Shown here piece after piece: positions 49,409-60,849 of a stretch of 64,000 bases of DNA. The notes below the pieces were generated by a model. It made no database searches, was not told where the DNA came from, and saw only the letters and a list, made by a program, of their open reading frames with translations. The DNA lies in the NCBI GenBank assembly GCA_028829895.1, contig CM054183.1, positions 73,643,571 through 73,707,570 of the forward strand, read 5' to 3'. The position numbers and the translations under genes are program-made. Position 1 is the stretch's first letter. Each line of letters begins with the position of its first letter. Origin of the DNA: Sinotaia quadrata. Its lineage: Eukaryota > Mollusca > Gastropoda > Architaenioglossa > Viviparidae.

Positions 49409-49950
49409 ATTTTGCTGTAGTACTTTCACAAGTGAAGATAGCCTGAAACAACTATTTTGCTGTAGTACTTTCACAAGTGAAGATAGCCTGAAACAACTAT
49501 TTTGCTGTAGTACTTTCACAAGTGAAGATAGCCTGAAACAACTATTTTGATGTAGTACTTTCACAAATGAAAGCCTGAAACAACTATTTTGATGTAGTAC
49601 TTTCACAAATGAAGATAGCCTGAAACAACTATTTTGATGTAGTACTTTCACAAATGAAGATAGCCTGAAACAACTATTTTGATGTAGTACTTTCACAAAT
49701 GAAAGCCTGAAACAACTATTTTGATGTAGTACTTTCACAAATGAAGATAGCCTGAAACAACTATTTTGATGTAGTACTTTCACAAATGAAGATAGCCTGA
49801 AACAACTATTTTGATGTAGTACTTTCACAAAGGAAGATAGCCTGAAACAACTATTTTGATGTAGTACTTTCACAAAGGAAGATAGCCTGAAACAACTATT
49901 TTGATGTAGTACTTTCACAAATGAAGATAGCCCGAAACAACTATTTTGAT
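49409..49950. repeat. 45/42-bp tandem repeat, about 12 copies
   Basis: The unit is ATTTTGATGTAGTACTTTCA then CAAATGAAGATAGCCTGAAA and CAACT. Two copies lack three bases, and the left copies have CTG for ATG. A 223-residue minus-strand frame (HQNSCFRLSSFVKVL repeated) spans it. Because both unit sizes are multiples of three, the open frame follows from the repeat. Confidence 0.96.
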
Positions 49951-50704
49951 GTCTTCCAAAAGCCAATCGAACCTCATGTATGAAAGGAATAAGAGTGAAT
50001 AATAGTGTCCTGGCTACATACCGATAATTTACGTTGACAAACTGTTTCATGATACAATAATTAATCTCACCTTAGCTATGCATTTGCTGCACTCTATTTC
50101 ATTCAGCTATTAATTATTGTAAAAACTACACAAAATACCCACATTAACTAACACCATGACCACATTAATTTACTCAAAATCCATTTTTAAACTGTATAAT
50201 TAGGTTCAAATTGGTGTGCTTACAAGTTACAGGAAAACTACTAGTCTCTTGAAGTGATTGCTATTTTCCCCCCATGTCTTTGCTACACTGTCTTCTGATC
50301 TATGTACTCATAATGGAAACTGGTTCTTTTCACCCAACCAGCCACTTCTCACCCCACCTTTGAACTCATGTTAATTCCACTGTCTCATGTGAAATTGCAC
50401 AACAAAGCCCACATGACATACGCTTGCTGTAAGTCATATATAAACTTGCGCAATATATTCATTCAAACAGACAATAAATTTAATAGAACCCTCTTCCTAT
50501 CAAGCCTCAATCACCTAATTTGCTAGCCTTTGGAAAATATCAAGCATCGACTTTTCTTTCATTCCTATGTAGGCCCACAGCCATATGAAAAAGTGAAAGT
50601 ATTACATATTGTGAATGGGCGTAGTATCTCTGATTACTTAATGTGTGATAACATTAATATTTTTTAAATAATTATCTTTCCACATTCAATTTCTCCTGCA
50701 ATCA
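49951..50704. other. Intergenic, nothing recognised
   Basis: No supported feature. Confidence 0.5.
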
Positions 50705-51390
50705 TACACTATGTCCACGACAGGGTCTTTGTCTTTCGCGGTCTGGGAGTGACTAAGTCAAGCCCTGGGTTACGTCACTAATTACCTCCTTCCCCCAAAG
50801 TGTTACTCGTCCAAGTAACTGGCCCTAGCTGAACTATTCTCGTCAGTCTCAGAGTCGTTGTCTCGGCCCTCACATTTATCTCCCCAATCCGATGACGGAC
50901 CTACCCTAAAACATGTGTCTTTAGATCGTCTCGTAGTCGTTATTACGTCATTGGCGAGCCACCACCTTCATCTATACACATTTGCCTCTCTTCAGAAATG
51001 ACGAGAGTGGATAGGTAAAATAATAACAATTTATTAAAAGAAAGAAACAATAATAAATCAGTTAGAGATAGAACACTTAAATTACACTCAAGGCGAGATA
51101 TCAGAAATTCACAGATATCTCAAAAACGTATCACACTAAACTTTAAGTTAGAAATATTAATCATATGTTAATTCCCTAGAACAATTACTAGAAAATTATA
51201 CAGTCAGAAAAATGAAATAGTTTCAATATGTTGCCTAGAACAATTAGTAGGTCTTCAGATATGAAATTATCTCTATGTTATAATCACTATAAAATAGACT
51301 ATAAAGAAAAGAATCAGAATCTGAAATTATATTAATCAAGGAACAATTACAGACATATGACACAAGCACAAGCATTCACCTGATGTAATT
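50705..51390 (-). repeat. LTR-like dispersed repeat, copy 2 (inverted relative to 28285-28990)
   Basis: The minus strand reads collinearly with copy 1, including TTTAATAAATTGTT, CTATCCACTCTCGT and CCAATGACGTAA. The GC-rich end lies at 50705-51010 and the AT-rich body at 51020-51390. Confidence 0.65.
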
Positions 51391-52383
51391 TGTGATCATT
51401 GTCTCCATCTCTGCCTGGTGCTGTCGGCTGGTGCGCAATGCTGGCTACAGATGAACAAACTTGGAAAAGTCTTTCATTTCACTCTTTTAAAAAATGTTCA
51501 TATATTCACAGTTTTTTTGTCAGGAACTTGGTTACACATACACTAATCTGGTATTACACTTTGTTAACTAAATGTCCTGGGTTACTGTTCTAATCCAAAC
51601 GAAATTCTTACACAAAGTCAGCTATTTAAATTCGTTGAACTTAATACATGAGTCACTCATTACTCTGTTAGTTCGTTGTTCATAGATTTCCGCACTTGGC
51701 AGAAACCCCATTTTCCTGGTGAACTTCACCTACCAATACTGGTCTCCCAGACTGTATTTCCAGGTCCGAAAAATCACCCTTTCTGTCACAGGCCATCTTG
51801 CCTGCATCAAGCATAATACCCACATGGCATTTCTGTATCTCCTTCCAAGTAATTATGGTTCGGGTAAATTTTACTGTTTGCCTCCCCCTTTCTGTTGTCT
51901 TCTTGACCAACTGGGTTTCTCGCAACAGTCTAGCAATGTTCCAGTGACAGTATCTTTAGACCAGGGTTAATCAGGGCCAAGGTCTCTAGTTTGAAGATAA
52001 AGCTGAAGCTCCCAGTGTATATGGAGTTTTAACTGGTAGAACTTGTAATGGTACTTTTGATGGAACCTGTTGATGGAACCTGTTGACTTCCGAGCTGTGA
52101 AATATACAAGTGTTTGCGTACATCAGTCCATGTTTTACTAAGTGTTAAGTATGTAATTTTATTCTTGGTTCTCATTTGAATTTCTTTACATGCATTTGCT
52201 CGATACCAAGAATAACATTACAATTTCAAATCATTTTAAAATACAACATTTGCAAGAAAAATACAACTAGAAATTTGTAATAAGTAGAATTTGCGAATCA
52301 TTATTTACAAGTATATTTACCATTTCAGACATGTCTTATTCTGCCCAATCTCAGCAGGAAGTCATTGCTGGCCTAGAGAAACC
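51391..52383. other. Sequence beside LTR-like copy 2; unrecognised minus-strand frame
   Basis: A minus-strand frame of 81 residues (51680-51925; MRETQLVKKTTERGRQTVKF...) lies just upstream of the LTR-like segment in its own orientation. It could be retroelement-derived, but I recognise no motif. A duplicated TGATGGAACCTGTTGA lies near 52060-52085. Confidence 0.3.
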
Positions 52384-53990
52384 TCATAGTGAAATTAAAA
52401 TTGTTGTTGTTGTTGTTGTTACGTTATCTTCACTCCTGGTTGAGCGTGGTTGAAGGCTTTCATCTATGATGTTCTCGCCTTTGGAGGTGCTCAGCCAGGG
52501 CTTCGTACCCTTCTCTTCCTCCAGGGTGTGGGTGGGGCCGTCTTCTGTCTCATCTTTTTTTTTTGTTTTGTTTTTTTGAGTGCAGAATGAGTCTGTCCTA
52601 TTCCTCTTTCCAGGGCCACTCCAGCGTTGTCCTTTGGTGTTGTTCAGCGGCGCTGGAAAAAAAATTAAAATGCTTGTGTCCATGGCTGACTGGTCCATAT
52701 GTACTTCTACAGAGCACAAAGGACCTCTCACCAAGTTTCAGACTCTGGCAATTTTTCCCCCGTGATGTAGTTGTACTCGAGAGGAGAAACAAAAAGTTCT
52801 GAAAACTAAATTCTATACCGTGTCCCTCTCTGGTGTGTTTTGTTTCACTGTTGTTTGTCTGCTATCGGTTTCCGTACTGGGGACATCCTGGGTGCCGTGG
52901 TGACTTTAAGTTTGGTTAAAAATGTTAAACAGCCACCATAGGAATTCAGCGGGTGGCAGCTGGCCTCTGTTGTAATAATTGTGCTGGTAGTGTTGCCTGT
53001 TGGTTCTTTCTATTTTCTGTTGATCTCTAATCAACTTAGGAGGGTGGTTTCTTTTTTTTCTTCTTTTCTGTCTGTATTGTGGCAACAAATGTTGTTTTTT
53101 TCTCCACTGATGTTGTCTGTGTTAATATCAGTGTCCTTCGTTGATGTGCACTCTGTCTTTGTCTCTTTGTCTTTCGTCTCTGTCTTTGAGCGGAAATTAA
53201 AATTCGTTGTTGTTGTTGTTCCGTTACTTCTTTGCCCCACAGGAATTACGTTAAAACTTTTCATCTTAGCGATGTTCTTGGTTTTTGGTGGATTCCTGTG
53301 AGGCCTTCCTCTCTTGTCTGGCGTTTGGAGAGGGTAGCGGTGTTGCGTTTGGATGTTCATCTATCAGTGTCTGCTCCTTGTTTCGAGTGTTTGCTTGTTT
53401 GTTTGTTTTTTTCTCTCCTCTTTTCCTGTCGTTGCTGTGGTGGTTGTTGCTGCTGCTGTGATGGTGTTGTCTGGGTTGGTGCTGGATGTTTTGTCGTCTG
53501 TCCTGACTGGCTGGTGGGGAATGCCTTAGTCCGGTAATCCGTGGACTAGCTTTCTTTTGTGTTGTGTTGCTGTTGTTGTTGTCAAATCCGTTGTTCAAGC
53601 TAGGGGGTGGGAGGGGGTGTCTCACAGAGCCTAGGCTGGTAACACACCAAGTCTTTACCTAGTGTGTACAAGCAACCAGGTTGTTCAACCCCCTGTCCTC
53701 TTCACTGGCGTTGTTGTTGGTGTTGTTAGTGTTGGCGCTGTCGTCGATGTTGTACCCGGTGTCCGTTGGGATATATGTGCGTCGGTGCTGGTGGCCAGTA
53801 GAGGTGGTCCAAGAGCAGTTGTATCATATCTGCAATGGGGTGGTTGAAGTATCCCCATTGCATACATTGTTGCTGCTCTCTTTGTCGCCTCCATTTAAGC
53901 AATCGGGTTTTCGAGTCAAGGTTCGAGTACCTTCTTACCCTCGGGTGCAATTAATGCCTTTGTCTCGACCCTTTGTCAAATAGTCACGGT
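52384..53990 (-). mobile_element. Decayed Thr/Asn/Gln-rich element (LINE ORF1-like), copy 1
   Basis: Low-complexity, ACA/AAC-rich sequence on the minus strand gives several short frames that together look like one frameshifted hydrophilic protein (NNNSNTTQKK, TTTTTNFNFRSK, KNKTKKKDE). At 53600-53900 it matches 61050-61350 closely (GAGGTCGGTAACAC-type blocks; protein LGSVRxPxxPxSL and YFNHPIxDMI). The low-coordinate end finishes with an (AAC)n run near 52402-52419, resembling the 3' tail of some non-LTR elements. The family call is tentative. Confidence 0.45.
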
Positions 53991-54039
53991 TGGTCAACTA
54001 CGTTCTAAGGGGTCGGTGTTCCTCTCGTTGTCTCGACTC

Positions 54040-54160
54040 TTAGATGCTAACCGCGATGGGTCGAACCTCGCTACCCGCGCCTGTGATAACGCGAGCAGTG
54101 ATGTCATCAGAGCGCTATTCACCGTGAGCGTCCGTTGACCATTTGAGCCACGCGAATCGC
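54040..54160 (-). repeat. tRNA-promoter-like (SINE-like) block
   Basis: On the minus strand an A-box-like TGGCTCAAATGGT (about 54130-54142) is followed by a B-box-like GAGGTTCGACCC (about 54058-54069). The distance exceeds that of a tRNA gene, and no tail or flanking duplication is evident, so an old tRNA-derived SINE is only one reading. Confidence 0.28.
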
Positions 54161-54353
54161 CGCTATTCAATTTACTCTTTTGTTCTTCCTTTCCCAGACG
54201 GGATCAAAGTCGGCTGTCCAAAACGGCTTACGAATATTTACACGGCGAAATTTGGAGTTAAATGTTGCTATAGTTGAAGAAATAAAAAATTCAAATAATT
54301 AGAATTTATATTAAATTTAGGCTAATGTAATAATCTGCATTTTCGACTTTACA

Positions 54354-54471
<118 letters not shown>

Positions 54472-56381
54472 TCTTTCCCGTAGCCAAAACATTAATCAAG
54501 CCACAAACATATAGGGAATGGATGTACACCAGACAGCTAATCAATAGACATTAGATGATTTGCTCAAGAAGTTACATTCTGTCATGCTAGATGGTGTGGA
54601 AAATTGATAGAAGAGATTAAACAAAATGCCAATCTGATGAATGAATTGGTGACTTTTAATCTTGTAAGAAAATTGTAAACTGATACTTTGCCGAAGCAAT
54701 ATAATTTTTTTAATCTATGCAAAAAGTACTTCCTACAAGCAAAGCACTGCCGGAGTTTTGAGGCAAAATGTAGTTGTGAAGGGTGGTTTAAATGATTAGC
54801 TCCCCAACCCCTAATCTATTTAAATCCACCCGTGCAGGTCTTCGTAATTTTTGAAGACGGAGAAAACTCGGTCAAACCTCAGAGACATTAACCGTTAATT
54901 AATTTATTTTATCTGCCCATGACTGTTACTGGTTGAGAACTCCTATCACTCCTTGCAAATTCGAACACTTCTAGACAGAACAGGAATTCTGGCCCACACA
55001 CACTCTCCCTCAGCTCATGGTGAACACTCCCCCAAATATGCTATTGTCTGACTTAATACAATTAAAATGTAGCCCAACCCCCTAAGCATGCATATCTCCT
55101 TTGTCTAAATAGAGAAGTGGAAGTATAATTAACAAATAACAAATTTAATTAACACAGTGAAAGTTAAATAAGAAGTATTTTGTACACAATAAATAGTAGT
55201 CACAAAGTCGGCAAACATGAAAAATATCCTCTTCAACCTAGGTTAGCGATTAAGTTAAAAGAACCAGCTACTAAATCTGGTTTATTAGATAGTTTATAGT
55301 TTCTTGAAATGTTTATGATGAAATATAATTCATTACATAGCTTCTAGAGCCTCTGCTGTTCGAGGAGTACAAACGTTACATGGATATTTGGTCGAACTCC
55401 TTATCAATTGCTAATGATTATGAATATGAAGAAAAATAGGAAACAGAAGGGTTACATCAAAGAGACATTTTAAGGAGTTTGAGAAGCAAATCAACTGGTA
55501 TACTCTTTAGCTGTGAATGACAGAGTTGTTTTGCTTGGCATGTTGACAGCGGGTATCATGAATTGAGGCAGCTCTCAGTGGCACTGATGCATAGACAGTT
55601 GGATGGTAGCATTATGTCATGAGCTATACTGTTGCAAGAATGGTGGCATGACAGCAAAGGCATGATTAAAGTTTTTAATAAAGCTTAGTGCAACTCGTGG
55701 CTGGAAGAATCAAAATGTAGAAATGCATGCTGCAGAATGTTACATTGCAAACTGGGAAAAGTGAAGTAGACTGCAGGATGTGGCATGCAGTCTGGAAAAA
55801 CAAAGAGAAGAAATAGGCTACAGATTGTTGGAGATGACACAGCTGGAAAATGAAGCAAGTAGACTTCAGACTGCAGGTCATTAAAATAAAAATAAACTAG
55901 AAAACAAAGGCTCGAAGCACCAAAATGAACTGTTTACAGATCCAAACCACAAAATTGGGACATGTATTTTTAGACAGAGTCTGCTCTCAAATTTTGGGCT
56001 TATGCATAACTTCCATTGTTATGAGAGGAAGAAAAGGTTACTTCACTTAACTGGCTGATGTAAGGGCCTTGAGATATTTTTCTGTTATTTCTAAATAGAA
56101 ATTAGAATTAGAATTCTTAAGTGGGGAGACATCTGTTCTTTCGAAAGGAAATTCTTTCAGACTTACATAATCCTAGGAATTCTCATAGACAATGCTGGCT
56201 AGCTCTGGGTCTGTGTTTTCAAATTTCACTTACAATAATTGATTTCTATTTACACAAGGGAAGTAATGGCCCAGAAAAGTGGCTGCAGGCAATTTATGTC
56301 TACTCATGCATGTCTGAGGCCTATAGAATGCACATCTGGTGGTGCTGCTATGTTGTGCCTATTACACAATCACAGAGATGT
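54472..56381. other. Intergenic, nothing recognised
   Basis: No array or coding motif is supported. A minor repeat of CATGC...GCAG/ACTG motifs with GGAAAA around 55730-55880 is too diverged to define. Confidence 0.5.
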
Positions 56382-56639
56382 TGTTAGACTGTCCTGTCCA
56401 GCCCTTAATTAGCACTTTAACGGTTGTTAGACTGTCCTGTCCAGCCCTTAATTAGCACTTTAATGGTTGTTAAACTGGACTGTCCAACCTTTAATTAGCA
56501 CTTTAATGGTTGTTAGGCTGGACTGTCAAACCCTTAATTAGCACTTTAACAGTTGTTAGACTGGACTGTCCAGCCCTTAATTAGCACTTTAACGGTTGTT
56601 AGACTGGACTGTCCAGCCCTTAATTAGCACTTTAACGGT
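56382..56639. repeat. 43-bp tandem repeat, 6 copies
   Basis: The unit is TGTTAGACTGGACTGTCCAG then CCCTTAATTAGCACTTTAACGGT. GGACTGTCC inside the unit is self-complementary around its centre. Confidence 0.96.
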
Positions 56640-56930
56640 TGCATATGCTCACCAATATAGATCACTCACAACCATATTCAAAATATTTACTAAATAATAA
56701 AAATTCAAGAGGAAATCATCTTAGTATCAGATTAAATACTAAATCTTAAATGTGAAAATCTTGTATTGACAGCATATTCAAGAGCTGTTATCCTTAATCT
56801 TCATCAATCACAATAGAATATTTAAGATAGAATTAGGTATCACTATGCTTCATTAGTGTATACGGAGTATATCAGTAGAGAGTGCAAACAATTTTAAACT
56901 TTTTATAGCTGCTGTTTGCATATAGAAAAT

Positions 56931-57121
56931 GAAAAGGTTAAGTAAGTTCCCAATAATTACAACAAATCTTTTCATAACACTATTATATATAGAAAATGAA
57001 AAGGTTAAGTAAGTTCCCAATAATTACAACAAATCTTTTCATAACACTATTATATATAGAAAATGAAAAGGTTAAGTAAGTTCCCAATAATTACAACAAA
57101 TCTTTTCATAACACTATTATA
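56931..57121. repeat. 67-bp tandem repeat, about 2.9 copies
   Basis: Copies contain TATAGAAAATGAAAAGGTTA, AGTAAGTTCCCAATAATTAC and AACAAATCTTTTCATAACAC with essentially no differences. Confidence 0.97.
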
Positions 57122-57279
57122 TTCGCAAACCACTTTCGTGGTGACAGTGCTTTTAAGAATGATCTTTGATGTCCAATGACTAGGTAAAAGGTTCACAGAC
57201 CAAAAACTAATATTTCCTTATGTTCCAAATCAATTCCACTCAAAGAATGTAAACTTATAATGATTCTATCCAAATAAAA

Positions 57280-58841
57280 TCAATATTTAAATGTTTCTAA
57301 ATAAAAGCGTGCTGTATAACCAGCGTCAGCGTCATTAACATTCAAACTCTTCGCTATAGTCGTCAACAGTGGTAGCACACAGCTGCAGGTAACGTATTTT
57401 TCTACACCGAGGAACTCTGTTGCCTGGCAAATATCTCCAAAACTGAAACATATTTCTCCATCTTCTCCCAATCAATTTTGGTTAACTCGGGTCCAGATTA
57501 ATTAAGAGGGCAATACTCAAGGTAGCTAATAATATCATTTATGTAATCTGACTAGCTTTAAGTAAGTACTGTTCCAACGAGTAGGGATTTCCTGCTACAA
57601 CTTTCTAAGAGGTTTTTGGCGCACTTGAAGTTTATGTGTGTCTGCAGCACTGTGTTTGAAGTGGCCTACTAGTTTTCTGAGTTTTGAGAACAGAGTTTCA
57701 GTGTCTGCAATCTTAAGTCCATGTAACACACTTAGTTGCAAACAGTGTGCAATACATGGTATGTGATGAAATGGTGTCTTTGCTGCCGCAGCCACCATAT
57801 TACGAGCACTATCGGTAACAATGGGTTGCAACTTGTCAGTAAACTGACATTCTATCAACAGGTTTATGTAAATTTCAGCAACGTTTTTTGCTAAATGACA
57901 TTCCGTTACTCCAATACAGTCCAATGTAACTGATTGTAGTGACCAATCGCTTCAATCCAATGTGCTGTTACACCGCAATAGGACTCGTTTCCGAGAGAGG
58001 TCCAAAAGTCACTCGTAATTGTGGTTGCACTGGCTCTGCTGACCTTTACTTTCAGTCCAAGGCTTTTCTCTTGAAACATTCTATCAATAATGCTGTTTAT
58101 ATTTTGTCTGGTGGGCAACTTCACTTTCAGTCCAAGGCTTTTCTCTTGAAACATTTTATCAATAATGCTGTTTATATTTTGTCTGGTGGGCAACTTCACT
58201 TTCAGTCCAAGGCTTTTCTCTTGAAACATTCTATCAATAATGCTGTTTATATTTTGTCTGGTGGGCAACTTCACTTTCAGTCCAAGGCTTTTCTCTTGAA
58301 ACATTTTATCAATAATGCTGTTTATATTTTGTCTGGTGGGCAACTTCACTTTCAGTCCAAGGCTTTTCTCTTGAAACATTTTATCAATAATGCTGTTTAT
58401 ATTTTGTCTGGTGGGCAACTTGTATTCATAATTCTGAAGCGCGACGCGTAACACCTGTTGAAGACCAGAATCATTAATTACGAATATTGATCGACCTTTA
58501 CTGACAATCCAATGAGCAATACTATTTGTAATATCAGTTTGGAGCTTGGCACTAACTGGCTTGTCATGCCTCAATACAAATTATGTTTGCTTCGAGTTTT
58601 CTGTTTGCCCACGTACAGTCTTCGACAACAACGTGTTATGTATGTTTTGCCGGATGTGTATGCTGTAAATGGTATGTCCTTGATGTAACTGAGCCCCAAA
58701 AGGCGAAGATTTTATCACCATTAATAACTTTGTTGTTATCGTCTATTTTAAAACCAAAACGGTCACGCAATTTACCTTTAACCGGTTTATAATTTTTCAT
58801 CTTAGAATCGAAAGATTAATCGTTAAAATGGACATCCCTAG
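57280..58841 (-). pseudogene. Decayed hAT transposase (BED/ZBED type) with an internal fivefold duplication
   Basis: Minus-strand reading gives a degenerate BED-finger region (FGFKIDDNNKVINGDK, then YHLQHTHP; 58790-58640). It is followed by KLQTDITNSIAHWIVSKGRS, the transposase core ITSDFWTSLGNESYCGVTAHW (about 57960-58020), then TDSARNMVAAAAKTPFHHIPCIAHCLQL (57720-57840 in consecutive motifs). The tail reads ATEFLGVEKYVTCSCVLPLL near 57360-57425. The TDNARNM and HIPCxAHxLQL motifs are typical of hAT transposases. Stops and frameshifts (near 58637, 57906-57924, 57480-57595) make it inactive. CTAGGGATGTCC at the outer edge (about 58830-58841) resembles a hAT terminus; the other end was not found. 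Confidence 0.85.
58047..58421 (-). repeat. 75-bp in-frame tandem repeat inside the hAT transposase, 5 copies
   Basis: Copies start at 58047, 58122, 58197, 58272 and 58347. Each encodes 25 residues (KLPTRQNINSIID-[K/R]-MFQEKSLGLKV). A C/T difference (Arg/Lys) gives the order C, T, C, T, T from left to right, suggesting that a 150-bp dimer was copied. Confidence 0.98.
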
Positions 58842-60475
58842 TTTTTATATAATAACAAGTAAGCACGTAATGGACAGCAATCGCATTTCACATGTAACAA
58901 CAATATTATATCTGAACCGTGTTCTCAAAAAATATTTACAAAGCCAAAACACAAGTGTATGAACATGCACGCACACAAGCACACGAATACACGCACACAT
59001 ACACATAACACGCACATGCACACAGACGTACACACGCGCGCGCGCTTGACTTAACACTCCATAAATTGTGGGAGATTTGGTATAAAAGGCTAACATTAAA
59101 CCAACACAAAATCTTTCTGGAGGCTATATTCCTGCTATTAAAACACGCACACGCAAGTCACCTTTAGAACCTATGTAGCGTGCCATTACTAGAGCAAACC
59201 AACTGGACTTTCCCCTACGATTGTGGGTGTTTCCTTTCATCTCTCTTTCAATGAGCAGTTTTGAATTAATGACGTAATACTATTATTGTGAAATGCTTCT
59301 AGCATTATGGACGAGCACTCTCTCTCAAATGTTCTGTTCACTGACTAGGTTCACTAATGCATGACTTATCGTGAAAATTAGCAGCTTAATTTAATGCACA
59401 CATGAACTGATGCAGTACGAGACAAAATGCATAGGTAATATTATAGCCAGGTATATTTTATAATTAGTATACATTTTTCACATTATTTTAATTTAATTAT
59501 ATTTAACTGGTGTGCTTATGTGTTATGTGTGTAGGAACTATCCATAAGGATATTTGTAGAATATATCAATATTAAAATTAACATATTCATGCACATATTT
59601 AATCTACACAAAAGTGTCTTAAATAATACTACTGCATTTTAATTTGCTAACTAAATCTACAATTCGGTTTTTTAATTTCAAAATACAGACGATGCTAAAG
59701 AGGGCAATTTTGTTGTTTGTAATAGCCCTAGTATCTATTTTGCAATGTTTTAGTTTACTGAAAATAAAAATATTAAAATTTAAATATAAACAAATATGTC
59801 AGTTTAATTTATTTTTTAAAAAATACATATCAATTTAAATTATATCAATAAAATACGTATCGATTTAATATTTATCAAATAAAACACGTCATTTCAATTA
59901 ATGTCAAATACACATCAGTTAAATTCATTCAGCATGGGTCAGTTTAATTTAGGTCACATGCATTTCAACTTTCAACACAAAGCGAAGTGAAAACGAAACG
60001 GGGAGGGGGGGGGGAAACGAAAATGTCTCTCCCCTTGAGCTTTTTTTCCTCTCTCGTTGACTGCTATACCACAGGAAAATGCTGTAAACTTTTCAACTTC
60101 AATCGTCGTTTTCGATTTTTTTTTGGTATGTTCCTCCTCACACATGCTTCCATGGAAGGAAGGTGTCTGAGTATTGCCTCTCTTCAGAGTCACCCCTGCT
60201 GGTCACCTTTCGTTTCTAAGACCATAGCTGTTAAAACATTCCTTGTACCACGAGCATAAGGTCAGTAGTTTCAGACCCGTGCCTGTGGGATCCGACGTGC
60301 TTGGAATATTGCAGTTGTGTAGTGCAGGACTGCAGTAGTAGTAAAAAAAGAAATAGTGAGCGGTGTTAGTTGGGTGTCAAAACAATGAGTGAGCAAAGAG
60401 AGCTGGTGATGAGGAGTTGATCTCTATACTGTCCGGTTGCCACTATTCGAGTACCATTCTCGTGGCTCTTGTAGA
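58842..60475. other. Intergenic; CA/CG alternating tract and a G-run
   Basis: An interrupted CA-rich tract (about 58960-59045) ends in CGCGCGCGCGC. AT-rich sequence follows. A G-rich run (GGGGAGGGGGGGGGG) is at 60000-60014. A minus-strand frame at 59972-60193 has no recognised motif. Confidence 0.5.
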
Positions 60476-60625
60476 CGTTATGTAGATTGTAATTTAGAGA
60501 GCAACTTATGTGCAAATGGGTGACGCGTAGAGTTGATCTGTGTTATTTCTGGTTATGTAGATTGTAATTTAGAGAGCAACTTATGTGCAAATGGGTGACG
60601 CGTAGAGTTGATCTGTGTTATTTCT
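60476..60625. repeat. 75-bp tandem duplication
   Basis: Copies at 60476-60550 and 60551-60625 are identical but for the first base (GTTATGTAGATTGTAATTT... to ...TGTGTTATTTCT). Confidence 0.97.
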
Positions 60626-60849
60626 GGTTTGTTACCCTCGGAGCAGCGATCTGGCGACTTCTTTAGGCAATAAACAGATTTAGAATGTTGTTTGGTGAGC
60701 GAGTGCTGTGTGATGTACGAGCAAAGCGAGCTGGTGTTATAGAGTTGATCTGTGTAGTTGCCCCTTTTGCCGTCATTGGGGCACTGATCTGGTAGCTCCA
60801 GTAGGCGATAAGTAGCTTGTAGAATGTAATGGGTTGTATGTAATTTCTG

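Noticed and set aside
49379..50050. 223-residue minus-strand frame as a repeat protein gene
   Set aside because: The frame is forced by the 45/42-bp period; there is no splice context, signal peptide or recognised domain. Kept only as a tandem repeat and a low-interest query.
52563..53983. Plus-strand Val/Cys/Leu-rich frames suggesting membrane proteins
   Set aside because: They are antisense of the ACA-rich element; the minus-strand hydrophilic reading has a homologous second copy at 60850-62370.
54040..54160. Functional tRNA gene
   Set aside because: The A-box to B-box distance is too long and no cloverleaf can be drawn; at most a decayed SINE.
57939..58451. Plus-strand 170-residue repeat frame (FQSKAFLLKH...)
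   Set aside because: Antisense shadow of the duplicated segment of the hAT transposase.
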